This document shows, in pieces, positions 20,327-27,820 of a stretch of 31,322 nt of DNA. Source of the DNA: Mesostigma viride (lineage: Eukaryota > Streptophyta > Mesostigmatophyceae > Mesostigmatales > Mesostigmataceae); assembly GCA_009746045.1 (NCBI GenBank), contig RPFO01000579.1:991160-1022481 (forward strand), given 5' to 3'. A program made the position numbers and the translations under genes. Every line of letters begins with the position of its first letter. Positions within the stretch are counted from its first letter, which is position 1. The notes under the pieces were generated by a model. The model was not told the origin of the DNA. It ran no database searches and saw only the letters and a program-made list of their open reading frames with translations.

Positions 20327-20899
20327 CTACTCCTTGTCCTTGGAGTGTCCAGTCAGGCTCTTCACGTACGAGGCGGAGTTCTTCTTGTCGCCATGGCCGT
20401 GGGAGCTTGACGCTCCCTCGCGGCTCCTCTTCCTGCCATTGGAAGTGGCGGTCTTTGCGTCCTCGAAACCCTTCTTTACCTCCTCCCATGCCCTGTAGAG
20501 CGCAATGGGGGAAATGCCTGGCTGGCGCTTGGACTTGGAGAAGCCATTGAGGAAATCGTCAACCATCTTAACGCACCCGTCGGCTTGGTCGAGGCGAATC
20601 CACTCGCAGCGGTCCTCGACCTTCCTCGGCTTTGCCGCATTCTTCTCGTAGACCCACTCGACGCAAATTTTTGGCGTCTTGCGGTCGACATCGTCATATC
20701 CGGCGTCGTGAATCTTGAAGACCTCGCAGGTAGGTCCGGTGCCTCCAACAGCACCTTCGTTTCCGGAAAGAAGGGAGACCTTGTGCGTCAGGTGTGCGAG
20801 CTGGTCAGATATCTTTGTCTGGCCGTCCTCGAGACCATCGAGGATTTTTCCAAGCATTGCCAGCGCTTTCTCGCAAGGCCCTGCGTTTCGGGAAGCCAT
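20327..20899 (-). CDS. Hypothetical protein, 190 aa, left end of viral block
   Basis: I do not recognise this protein. The start ATG is followed by Ala-Ser-Arg-Asn, and the frame is uninterrupted. Residues 10-45 form a likely amphipathic helix or coiled coil (Leu-Ala-Met-Leu-Gly-Lys-Ile-Leu...Gln-Leu-Ala-His-Leu). The middle is mixed alpha/beta with tryptophans (Val-Glu-Trp-Val-Tyr, Glu-Trp-Ile-Arg). The C-terminal 50 residues are Lys/Arg/Ser-rich with a Gly-Arg-Lys-Arg-Ser-Arg patch that looks like a nuclear localisation or nucleic-acid-binding tail. It shares strand and codon style with the viral genes to its right, so I place it in the element, but it could be a flanking host gene. Confidence 0.6.
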   Translation of the reverse strand: MASRNAGPCEKALAMLGKILDGLEDGQTKISDQLAHLTHKVSLLSGNEGAVGGTGPTCEVFKIHDAGYDDVDRKTPKICVEWVYEKNAAKPRKVEDRCEWIRLDQADGCVKMVDDFLNGFSKSKRQPGISPIALYRAWEEVKKGFEDAKTATSNGRKRSREGASSSHGHGDKKNSASYVKSLTGHSKDKE

Positions 20900-21241
20900 G
20901 GCTACCGGCAGAGAGCTTGCAACGTGAGATGCGTGACTTGCACGTGATTTTGCCTATTTGTGCACAATGTGCCAAGGTCCGTTACGTCTGCTGGCACGGC
21001 CTGGACAGGACGCGAAGGTGGCTGGACTTGTACAAGTGTCGAACTTGGCTAAATTTCGGAGCGATGCAAGTCTAAGGTGGCCTCTACCACGTGGCGAGTT
21101 CTGGGACGTGAATTTAGGTAAAAAGACTCGTAAGCGTGCGAGTAATCAACTGGGTCACTTGTCAAGCGCCTGAACGAAGATTCTAGAGTGTCCACGAGAG
21201 TGAATTTTCCGAAGCAACCACCCATATATGATGCGCAGAAA
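20900..21241. other. Intergenic, no supported gene
   Basis: A - strand frame overlaps this interval but reads antisense-like and lacks coding features. Nothing else is recognised. Confidence 0.35.
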
Positions 21242-21752
21242 TTACTTGCCATGACATTTGCATTTATTAAAACCTCGCACCCTCTCAAATTGTAACACGC
21301 AGACGAAAGAATCGTATGCAGCAACGTTTTGATATTCCGTGTCTCCTACGTCCCTATCTATGTGGGCCAACCTTATCTCCAGAATGCCCCCGTTCCTAAA
21401 GAGATGTGGATTCCTCAAATTGAAATATGCGTGATCATTGATCAAAGAATAGTCGAAAGTGGTCGTTGTTGCTGTTGCTTTTTTGCATATTTCTGATCCC
21501 AACACAACCCCCTGGTCCAAATTGTGCTCACCACCCAAGAAACTGGGGATACCAAGCCAATGAGCACGTGAGGGGGGTGCTTTCGATTCCTGCAATGGAC
21601 GCAAAGTGAAGCCCGCCTCTCCAATCCCCGTCAATGATGGGAGCACTTGGATCTGGCTTAATTTTAAAACGAAATGCCGCATTGTCAACGTCACTGTCAC
21701 TCGATGAAGCCTCGCTGTCAAGTACTATCTGGTAATAATTTGGATAGTCCAT
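21242..21752 (-). pseudogene. Small beta-rich structural-type protein, frameshifted
   Basis: The frame starting at ATG 21752 (Met-Asp-Tyr-Pro-Asn-Tyr-Tyr-Gln-Ile-Val-Leu-Asp-Ser) contains Phe-Arg-Phe-Lys-Ile-Lys-Pro-Asp-Pro and Gly-Asp-Trp, a pattern seen at the start of small jelly-roll capsid or spike proteins of polinton-like elements. It stops at 21528. The neighbouring frame continues the coding sense (Asp-Tyr-Ser-Leu-Ile-Asn-Asp-His-Ala-Tyr, then Ile-Leu-Glu-Ile-Arg-Leu, then Val-Leu-Gln-Phe-Glu-Arg) to 21242. The switch is near 21560-21570, at or close to a six-C run. A TAAATATCT motif lies about 19 nt upstream of the start. Structural role is inference only. Confidence 0.5.
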
Positions 21753-21770
21753 TGCTTACATGATATGGAT

Positions 21771-21780
21771 AGATATTTAG
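21771..21780 (-). promoter_or_regulatory. Putative viral promoter motif (TAAATATCT)
   Basis: This - strand CTAAATATCT lies about 19 nt before ATG 21752. It is a member of the shared motif set described under findings. Confidence 0.35.
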
Positions 21781-21790
21781 TTATAGAGGC

Positions 21791-23765
21791 CTATGCTGGA
21801 GGAGTTAACGGTGCCCCCCACTTGGCTGCGAGGTAGCCGCGTATCAGCTCAAGCTCCGCTGACGTTTTGGCGGTGTTGTAGATAAGGATCTCGCCAATCC
21901 ACCCATCAAAAGCACGACTCGCGTTGGACGTGTCTCCTCCAATAGAGATTCCCGAACCAGTTGTAGGGTCCGATCCCACTCTGTCATAACCGGGTCGTCC
22001 GTCGAAGCGGGTGAGAAAGGCGTTTGTACTGCTGTTGCATGAAAGCGCCAGACGTGTGCCTTGTTGTCAAAGAACTGAGCCCTGGTGCTCACGGTTTCGT
22101 ATACAGAACCGGGAGCGAATAGGATAACGTCTGTGCCTGTGACTGATAAGACATGAGATAACAATTGCCGTTCGACGATCCAAGCATATAACCTCTAATA
22201 CCCGTAAAACTCCCTATTTCTGGATACGTTGCAGTCGTTAGCTGTTTGGCGACTATAAAAACACTCGCACTTACCCCGACCGCGTTCCAGAAATTGTTCA
22301 CGGACTCCAACAAGCCAGACCGCGAGTTAATAAAACGGAGGGACCGTTTCGAGTTCAGCTCCGCCGTATCCAGTGTCGGGCACTTGGCGGAAGTTGCCTG
22401 CGTCACGTGGTACCCGTTCGGCCCCTTGTCGTTCACGCGCATCACGTTCCCACCTGTCGTGTTTTGCTGGGTTGTGCCCGACGTGTCGCTGAACACCGTG
22501 GCGCTGTCGGACGGATCGTACCACGCGAACAGATTGGGGTCTGTTGCGGGGTTGTAAACTGGCGTATACGTAAAAGTAAGCGGTTAGACGCCGAGTTCCC
22601 ATGGCCCGACACGGAGTCTGTCGCCGCGTTGGCACCCACGCTGACGGTCGTCAGTGTGTTCGAGGTTCCTGACACGTCGAACGTGTAAAACGCCGCGTTT
22701 ACCTGCACCAAGTTGGACGCCGTCCCGTTGGTAACGACGATGTCCCCGAGCGCAAAACCAGTGACTGACCGGCTGAAGGTAGCCGTCACGCCGACTGGGC
22801 TCGCGGACGGTGTTGCCCCGGCCGAAGTCGCGAGGGTGACGGTAGGCGGCGGGGAGTAGGTGAACGCGACCGTGTTGGACTCGGCGTTTGTGACCCCGAA
22901 TTCGCCTACCGTCGTGCCATCGACCACCCTCACGGTCGTCTGGGAGTATGGAGTGGTCGGTGTCACTGCGAACTGGTATGATGCCCCGGTACCGGTTACC
23001 GACGACGCTGTTCCGTTGTTCACGTAGATGTCCCGCTACCAAACCCAGTCACGGGCTTGTCAAATGTGACATCCATTGTGACGGGGCTTGTGGTTGGATA
23101 CGTCCCTGCAGCTGTAGATAGAGCGACGTGATAGGTGGAGGGCTCAGTGTGAATGTTAGAGTATTGGATGCGTCGTTTCCACCGTCCACCACATCCACTC
23201 CCACGCTAACAGTGGTGGGGGTGTATGCCGTGACGGGAGTGACCGAGAATGTATAAGATGAACCACTGCCTGTCAACGAGGAAGCGGTCCCATTGGTAAC
23301 TACTATGTCGTCTATGGAAAAACCAGCTATGGACTTACTGAAAGTGGCAGCCACTGCGATAGGGCTCGCAGTAGGATTAGCGCCTGCCGTTGTAGCAAGT
23401 GTGACGGTGGTGGAAGGAGGGGTGTAGGTAAATGATAACAGGTTGGATTCGTCGTTATATGCCCCAGAAACCCCTGTTACCTTATTTTCTTTCACGGAAA
23501 CCGTGGTTGGGATCGAACCTGTGATATTTGTTATATCAAAAAAATACGTCGCCGGTGCACCTAAAAAGAGGTCGACTGCCGTTCCGTTTGTCACGTCAAT
23601 GTCTGATAGATCAAAACCAGTGACGTCTTCATTAAATGTCGCCATCACGAAAACGGGGACATTCGATGGTGTAAGGTCCACTGTTGATAACCCAACCGTG
23701 ACCGAGGTACTAGGAACGCGTCGTTTATATAAAAGAGCGGGGCATATACCACTATCCAGCAACAT
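21791..23765 (-). pseudogene. Ig-like-repeat and LamG-type adhesin/fibre gene, broken by several frameshifts
   Basis: Four tandem bacterial-type Ig-like repeats are readable, each with a Phe-x5-Val/Ile-x-Gly-Phe...Asp-Ile-x-Val-Thr-Asn-Gly-Thr-Ala core. They lie at about 23720-23440, 23420-23150, 23130-22870 and 22840-22580. They are followed by a LamG-like jelly-roll: Phe-Ala-Trp-Tyr-Asp-Pro-Ser-Asp near 22530 and, at the end, Phe-Asp-Gly-Trp-Ile-Gly-Glu-Ile then Gly-Tyr-Leu-Ala-Ala-Lys-Trp-Gly. Such architectures are surface adhesins or fibres that bind glycans. The sense changes frame near 23130, 23035, 22580, 22140 and 22010, so no full-length product can be made. The first ATG (23765) leaves only about 18 residues before the first Ig repeat, without a signal peptide, which fits an intracellularly assembled virion fibre. 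Confidence 0.75.
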
Positions 23766-23784
23766 TTGTATAGACTAATCGTCG

Positions 23785-23955
23785 TTATTTTTTTTGGTTT
23801 GGTAGCGGATACTTGAAGGTGGGGAGAAGGGGCAATGCTCGTCTAGCTGGCATTGTCATGGACAGACCAGAATCTGCCATTTCAGGAATGTCAAAAATCA
23901 ACTTCAACCTGTTAAACGGATTAGCTGTGATGCTAGGGTCTCGAAAGTAGTCCAT
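23785..23955 (-). CDS. Small protein, 56 aa, downstream of the capsid gene
   Basis: ATG at 23955 opens a 56-codon frame (Met-Asp-Tyr-Phe-Arg-Asp-Pro-Ser-Ile) ending at TAA 23785-23787. It has Phe-Asn-Arg-Leu-Lys-Leu-Ile-Phe-Asp-Ile in the middle and a basic, proline-rich end (Phe-Lys-Tyr-Pro-Leu-Pro-Asn-Gln-Lys-Lys). It lies 28 nt beyond the capsid stop on the same strand and has an AT-rich CTAAAAAATATATAC box about 19 nt upstream of its ATG. I do not recognise the family. Position suggests a small virion or assembly component. Confidence 0.55.
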   Translation of the reverse strand: MDYFRDPSITANPFNRLKLIFDIPEMADSGLSMTMPARRALPLLPTFKYPLPNQKK

Positions 23956-23973
23956 CGTTTGTCATTACACACG

Positions 23974-23987
23974 TATATATTTTTTAG
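23974..23987 (-). promoter_or_regulatory. Putative viral promoter motif (CTAAAAAATATATA)
   Basis: This AT-rich box is about 19 nt upstream of ATG 23955. It overlaps the last codon and stop of the capsid gene. Confidence 0.35.
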
Positions 23988-25288
23988 AGGTACACGGCTG
24001 CCTGCCTGCCTGCAGCGATGTCCATCTTTGATTCGCATTCCGTGAAGATGTAGGAAATGCAGTCCGTTGCTCCCTTCTCGACTCGCAGCGTGACCACCGA
24101 TGCCGTGCCACGAAGGTCAAGGCCGCTCATGTACTCTGGACCGGCACACGGCATATTAAGGTGACACGCCATCGTGAAGTTGTTGTTTAGCCACGTGGTA
24201 GGAGTCATGCCCTCCCGGACACAGGACAAGACATTCCCCTGGTCACCGAACGCGGACAACAGATTGATCCACGCCTCGGTTGCGTTCGTACGGTATCCAG
24301 GCGCTAGGTTGGATCCGTTGATGTCGTATTGGTAGGAAGTCATACCATCCGCGATGTGATTGAACATCGTATTGCCAGATGCGTTGGTCACGTCCGCGCC
24401 GGCAGCAACCTGAATCGCCAGGAGTTTGCTGGCGGACGCGGAAGACAGCGACGCCTTGATGGCATAGGGAGCGAGTCCCGAGCGACTGTTTGGTGGACTG
24501 CCACGTCCGCCACTTGAAGGAGAGAGTTCCACCCTCGGCAAGCCTGGACGAGAAAATCTGGCCCACGATATCTCTTGGAACCTGTACGTGTCGATGCTAA
24601 AGTGGATGTTGCTCAGTTCGAAACCAACCCCCGTTCCTGCGTCAACGGCCACGATGCCACCAGCAGCAGCTGCTTGCGCCACGCTAGGAAGCATCACCCC
24701 TCCGTCCATGAGTGTGATTCGGATCTCGATGGGGGGGAAGAGACTCAGATCCACGATCCGAGGCTCGCCACTCAGGAATCCCAAAAAGTGGTCAATGACG
24801 CCGTCCACTGCGGTGTTTGCCTTCACGTTGTTTGTGAGAGCGCCAGCCGCATCAGCAATGACGATGTTGTTATTCTTCGACCAACCAGCGGGAGCCTGCG
24901 CGAGATTGTACTCGACACCGCCGTGCACCGAGAGCAGCGTATGGAACAGCTGGGAGTAGTCGTTGATGCTGTCGACGGTCTGACCTCCTGCCAGTACCTC
25001 GAGGCGCCTGATGATGGAGGACGTGTACGCGGGGAACTTCGCGAACCCCGCCGTGGTCGTGGGGGTCCCCGTGAAAAACATTGCGAAGGAGTGCAAGTCC
25101 ACGAACCCGGACGTGGGGAGGCGGACCGCGACCACAGACCCTTGTTTGATGCCGTCGCTTGCTGAGAGGGTGCTGAGATGGACTCGTTGAGTCGTGTGCT
25201 GACCCAGCGCCTTCACGAGGTATTGCATGGACTTGGGGATAGCGCGCGAGTACCAGGAATTGTCCGAAGCCATAGATTGTGTATACAT
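23984..25288 (-). CDS. MCP: Major capsid protein, double-jelly-roll type of polinton-like viruses
   Basis: This 434-aa frame has the features of PLV/virophage-type hexon proteins. There is an N-terminal Ser-Trp-Tyr-Ser-Arg-Ala-Ile-Pro-Lys segment. Then comes a beta strand region with Val-Asp-Leu-His-Ser-Phe-Ala-Met-Phe-Phe. Next is Ser-Ser-Ile-Ile-Arg-Arg-Leu-Glu-Val-Leu-Ala-Gly-Gly followed by Ile-Asn-Asp-Tyr-Ser-Gln-Leu, and a C-terminal Gly-Arg-Gln-Ala-Ala-Val-Tyr strand. Such proteins form the trimeric capsomers of an icosahedral shell. At about residues 243-269 (24561-24485) the sense lies in another frame, which reads Phe-Lys-Trp-Arg-Thr-Trp-Gln-Ser. Two compensating indels are therefore likely. 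ATG 25273 is an alternative start and has better spacing from the AAAAATATCT box. Confidence 0.75.
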   Translation of the reverse strand: MYTQSMASDNSWYSRAIPKSMQYLVKALGQHTTQRVHLSTLSASDGIKQGSVVAVRLPTSGFVDLHSFAMFFTGTPTTTAGFAKFPAYTSSIIRRLEVLAGGQTVDSINDYSQLFHTLLSVHGGVEYNLAQAPAGWSKNNNIVIADAAGALTNNVKANTAVDGVIDHFLGFLSGEPRIVDLSLFPPIEIRITLMDGGVMLPSVAQAAAAGGIVAVDAGTGVGFELSNIHFSIDTYRFQEISWARFSRPGLPRVELSPSSGGRGSPPNSRSGLAPYAIKASLSSASASKLLAIQVAAGADVTNASGNTMFNHIADGMTSYQYDINGSNLAPGYRTNATEAWINLLSAFGDQGNVLSCVREGMTPTTWLNNNFTMACHLNMPCAGPEYMSGLDLRGTASVVTLRVEKGATDCISYIFTECESKMDIAAGRQAAVYL

Positions 25289-25295
25289 TCGAATG

Positions 25296-25305
25296 AGATA
25301 TTTTT
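25296..25305 (-). promoter_or_regulatory. Putative viral promoter motif (AAAAATATCT)
   Basis: This box lies 23 nt upstream of ATG 25273, or 8 nt before ATG 25288, at the stop codon of the preceding gene. Spacing favours 25273 as the capsid start. Confidence 0.4.
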
Positions 25306-25660
25306 ACTGAAGAAGCTGGCCGAGTATGGGATTTTTTACCTTCGCTCCATCAACCCGTCTTTCGAGGTTGGACAAGGCGCTCAGACCAGTGTTTGCGACC
25401 GAGTACGCTTTCCCGAGCAGCGTACTCTTCGCGATCATGTTGGATGGGATGTGTCCGAGCGCGGAATCGACAATGCCCGCCGCCTGTTTGGCAGCCCGCG
25501 CCCCGTCGCCAATTTTTGAGATGACTTCGCCAGCGACGTGCCCGGCTTTCTTGACAGCTGACACGATGGCCGCCCCGTCGCCGACCCTCTTGATAGCGTT
25601 GCCGGCAAACTCTCCCACGCGTCTAGCCACGTTTCCGATTGCTCCAAAATTAACTTTCAT
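25304..25660 (-). CDS. Glycine/alanine-rich minor virion protein candidate, 118 aa
   Basis: ATG 25660 (Met-Lys-Val-Asn-Phe-Gly-Ala-Ile) is preferred because a longer in-frame extension adds an unlike, proline/serine-rich segment that runs antisense-like into the upstream gene. The protein alternates Gly-Asp-Gly-Ala and Ala-Ile-Lys-Arg-Val blocks, with amphipathic helices and positive charge (Val-Lys-Lys-Ala-Gly-His-Val-Ala-Gly). Small proteins of this kind next to the capsid gene in PLVs and adenoviruses are often internal, membrane-active or DNA-associated, but that role here is inference. Its start overlaps the end of the upstream penton-like gene by 11 nt, and its stop is 15 nt before ATG 25288. 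Confidence 0.6.
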   Translation of the reverse strand: MKVNFGAIGNVARRVGEFAGNAIKRVGDGAAIVSAVKKAGHVAGEVISKIGDGARAAKQAAGIVDSALGHIPSNMIAKSTLLGKAYSVANTGLSALSNLERRVDGAKVKNPILGQLLQ

Positions 25661-26605
25661 CGTCCTCGATAGTACTAGATGGCTGAGAAATAAATCTGGT
25701 TTGTGGCTGGACGGTCCTGTCAAGGGCCATATACTTCAAAACGCTCCCGATCTTCCTCGCCTCTATTCCCATCGCCTTCTGAGGGCTTATGCGGAAGGAG
25801 AGCTGAAGAGCCCAATCCGAGTAGACAGTTATAGGAGCGTCGTCCTCGTCGAGCAGTCGGATCGTGATGTTGCTGGGAGAGTCCTTGAGATGCTGCCACA
25901 AAGGGGTCGCTGCCTGCCAAACAATGGGTTCTAAGAACTGCGACATGTTGGGACAGACGGCCAAAAGGCCTCCATATCCCGTGCCTGTCGACGATGATAT
26001 CACGTTTCCTCGAACGATGTCGCTGTATACATACACCATTCTCAGTCTCCCATTCGTTGCTGGCCGGTTGCTAGCGAGGACACCTGTGAAAGGATATGAT
26101 CCTTCCATGAGCCCCAACACCCGGCCCGTGGGCTCATCCACCGCGACAGAGAACTCGGTGGCATTTGTCACGGTAAAAGACTAGTCGCCCTGTTGTACGT
26201 GACCGAGAACCCAGGATCTACCGCCTTCAAAGCTTCCTCTATGTTTTTTCGGTTTTCGATAGTCGTGTACGAGCCGAGCGGCAAGGTCACCTTCGTAGGG
26301 GACTCGCTGCCAGACAAACGGACAGTGAAGTATCGGTTTCCTTCGCTGATGTGAGTCTGTTCAAACGGGATGGTCATGAGGGTAAGCCCGACGTCGTGAT
26401 AATCGTCAAGGAGTCCCGCCGGGATGTCCCATACCGGATCCACTAGCGTCCCGCGAGTTCGGTTCTCCGTGCGAAGAGTGAGTGTCAGCGTTTCCTGGAT
26501 GAACTCTTCATCGGCCACTTCTTCTGACAATAGCTCAGAAGTAATTTCGTTTGTCCCAAAAACCTTGACGACGCCTTCCTCAATTTTCGCCGATGCCCTT
26601 TTCAT
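25650..26605 (-). pseudogene. mCP: Penton/minor-capsid-like protein, split by one frameshift
   Basis: The first frame (26605-26168) carries Pro-Val-Trp-Asp-Ile-Pro-Ala-Gly-Leu and Leu-Pro-Leu-Gly-Ser-Tyr-Thr-Thr. The second (about 26182-25650) carries Val-Tyr-Val-Tyr-Ser-Asp-Ile-Val, Leu-Leu-Ala-Val, Pro-Leu-Trp-Gln-His-Leu and Ile-Thr-Ile-Arg-Leu-Leu-Asp-Glu-Asp. This order matches the single-jelly-roll minor capsid proteins of Polintons and PLVs, with their Tyr-Val-Tyr-Cys-Asp-Ile-Val and Ile-Glu-Ile-x-Ile-x-Asp-Asp motifs (family knowledge). The switch is near 26175-26185 in a TCTTTTACC context. The second frame begins at GTG, not ATG, so it is not an independent gene. If rejoined it would be about 315 aa, a normal size. 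It would form capsid vertices. Confidence 0.65.
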
Positions 26606-26748
26606 GGCGCGCCTTGTCTTCCCTGTGAGTGGCTTCTTCTACAGTAGAGCATGGCTGCCTCAATGAACTCTCGTGGGACATTTGGATGGAGGGTCATCCA
26701 TTGAGAGATCTCGAGCATCTCGGCGTCAGTGAACAGCGGGCTGCTCAT
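26602..26748 (-). CDS. Small protein, 48 aa
   Basis: ATG 26748 (Met-Ser-Ser-Pro-Leu-Phe-Thr-Asp-Ala-Glu) to TGA 26602-26604. It begins 3 nt after the zinc-finger gene stop, and its TGA overlaps the next gene's ATG as ATGA. The peptide is an amphipathic helix (Met-Leu-Glu-Ile-Ser-Gln-Trp-Met, then Pro-Arg-Glu-Phe-Ile-Glu-Ala-Ala-Met-Leu-Tyr) with a basic tail. An AAAAAAATCT box lies about 16 nt upstream. Function is unknown. Tight packing supports a real gene. Confidence 0.55.
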   Translation of the reverse strand: MSSPLFTDAEMLEISQWMTLHPNVPREFIEAAMLYCRRSHSQGRQGAP

Positions 26749-26750
26749 GT

Positions 26751-27254
26751 TTACTCTTCTGTGAGATTTTTTTCAGCGCCTTCTTTTGGAATTCCCACGA
26801 CCGTGTTGTGGACCCTCCTGAGATGCAGCAGGAGGTTTTTTTCGTTTGCGAACGTGCTCTTACACCCGGGTTGTGGGCATTTCCACCTCGCGCCTCCCAC
26901 CTGGACTCGTTTCCCGACAGGTACACCCGCAGGCTCCGGGGGTGCCGCCACTGCTTCATCGACGACAACCGGTTCGGGAGCCGGCGCGACAGGGGCCGGT
27001 TGGGCATACGCGGACAATGGGGGGTACGCGACCGGTCTAGAGTTCGCCATCACTGACGCCATGAGAAGGGCATCCTTGAACCCTCGCGCCTCTGCGACCT
27101 TCCCTTTGTTCACCGCTCTTCGGACCGGCGCGCTGTGGATGACAATGGTGTTGGTCGATGAAGCGGTCACCTGCGACTGGGGTGCGACCTTACGCTTCGG
27201 TTTTCCCCTTTTACTTGAAGGACGGCGCCGTGCTGATTTCTGACGCCTTGCCAT
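26751..27254 (-). CDS. Basic C2H2 zinc-finger protein, 167 aa
   Basis: The N-terminal 25 residues are almost all Arg/Lys/Ser (Arg-Arg-Gln-Lys-Ser-Ala-Arg-Arg-Arg), resembling a DNA-condensing or nuclear-localisation tail. A Pro/Ala/Val-rich linker occupies about residues 75-115. One classical zinc finger follows, with Cys-x4-Cys-x12-His-x4-His (Trp-Lys-Cys-Pro-Gln-Pro-Gly-Cys ... His-Leu-Arg-Arg-Val-His). It probably binds DNA, as a virion DNA-binding protein or a late-gene regulator; the sequence does not decide which. The ATG at 27254 is preceded at 17 nt by AAAAATCT. The stop abuts the 48-aa gene. Confidence 0.7.
   Translation of the reverse strand: MARRQKSARRRPSSKRGKPKRKVAPQSQVTASSTNTIVIHSAPVRRAVNKGKVAEARGFKDALLMASVMANSRPVAYPPLSAYAQPAPVAPAPEPVVVDEAVAAPPEPAGVPVGKRVQVGGARWKCPQPGCKSTFANEKNLLLHLRRVHNTVVGIPKEGAEKNLTEE
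26764..26773 (-). promoter_or_regulatory. Putative viral promoter motif (AAAAAAATCT)
   Basis: This box lies about 16 nt upstream of ATG 26748, inside the 3' end of the zinc-finger gene. Confidence 0.35.
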
Positions 27255-27266
27255 TTCTGCATATAA

Positions 27267-27773
27267 TCATAGATTTTTATAACGTCCAAGTGAGGGTCTT
27301 GTTAGTCGACACGGCCATTTTTCCAGCGCGCGACTTGCAAAACGCCGTAGAGACGCTATGTTTGTTGACGTGTCAGTGGTGATGCGAGGAATCCGCAATG
27401 CGATTTCAAACACCCCGTCATCCTCCTCGTATCCTGAAACAACATTCCAGTTGCTGCCAATTATAACGTTTACCGGCCAGACGGACAGGCCGCTAGCCGT
27501 TAAGCGATATGGGTTTGATATGTCGAGAATCGTTGGTGGGTTGTTATCAAATGTTAACCTGACAAGGATATTGGTCAACGCGGTCGGAAGAGTTAGTTCC
27601 GATTGTGTGGCCGGGTCGTGGAAAGACATCACGGCCACAGGGGCGCCGTGCCAAAATTGCGGAAGCGGGTAGTCGTATATGGGCTGCCTCAGACCGACCA
27701 AAGAATCTGCTTCCAATATCGTGTGCGATATACGCCTAGTTTCTCGGACATCTTCATACAGGGCCACGTCCAT
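27267..27773 (-). CDS. Unknown beta-rich protein, 168 aa, possibly the detached end of the fibre
   Basis: The frame from ATG 27773 reads Met-Asp-Val-Ala-Leu-Tyr-Glu-Asp-Val-Arg and is rich in beta-type residues (Val-Phe-Glu-Ile-Ala-Leu-Arg-Ile-Pro-Arg), with a basic end. I recognise no family. The same frame stays open upstream through Leu-Ser-Tyr-Tyr-Tyr-Gly-Ser-Ser-Leu-Ser-Ser-Ile into the end of the fibre gene at 27821-27835. The 168-aa ORF may therefore originally have been the C-terminus of the fibre, separated by one base at a TTTT run. As a separate gene it lacks the promoter box seen before its neighbours. Confidence 0.5.
   Translation of the reverse strand: MDVALYEDVRETRRISHTILEADSLVGLRQPIYDYPLPQFWHGAPVAVMSFHDPATQSELTLPTALTNILVRLTFDNNPPTILDISNPYRLTASGLSVWPVNVIIGSNWNVVSGYEEDDGVFEIALRIPRITTDTSTNIASLRRFASRALEKWPCRLTRPSLGRYKNL
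27271..27280 (-). promoter_or_regulatory. Putative viral promoter motif (TAAAAATCT)
   Basis: TTATAAAAATCTATG lies 17 nt upstream of ATG 27254 and overlaps the stop of the preceding ORF. Confidence 0.4.
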
Positions 27774-27820
27774 CCCGTGATTGCCGCCAATTGACGACAG
27801 GCTTGAACCATAATAGTAGC

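Noticed and set aside
20265-20510. Plausible-looking + strand peptide (Gln-Leu-Asp-Lys-Ser-Glu-Asn-Gly-Lys) running antisense to the 190-aa gene
   Set aside because: It has no start, is mostly antisense to a better-supported ORF, and shows no family resemblance.
21049-21324. 91-codon - strand frame between viral genes
   Set aside because: It overlaps the end of the better-supported structural-type gene and shows no coding pattern of its own.
24575-25165. 196-aa + strand frame opposite the capsid gene
   Set aside because: It is an antisense shadow of the capsid coding sequence with an Arg/His/Asp-rich composition and no domain.
26165-26190. Programmed -1 frameshift in the penton-like gene
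   Set aside because: The site TCTTTTACC does not fit a slippery heptamer in the needed frame and no clear downstream pseudoknot was seen. A simple indel is the better explanation.
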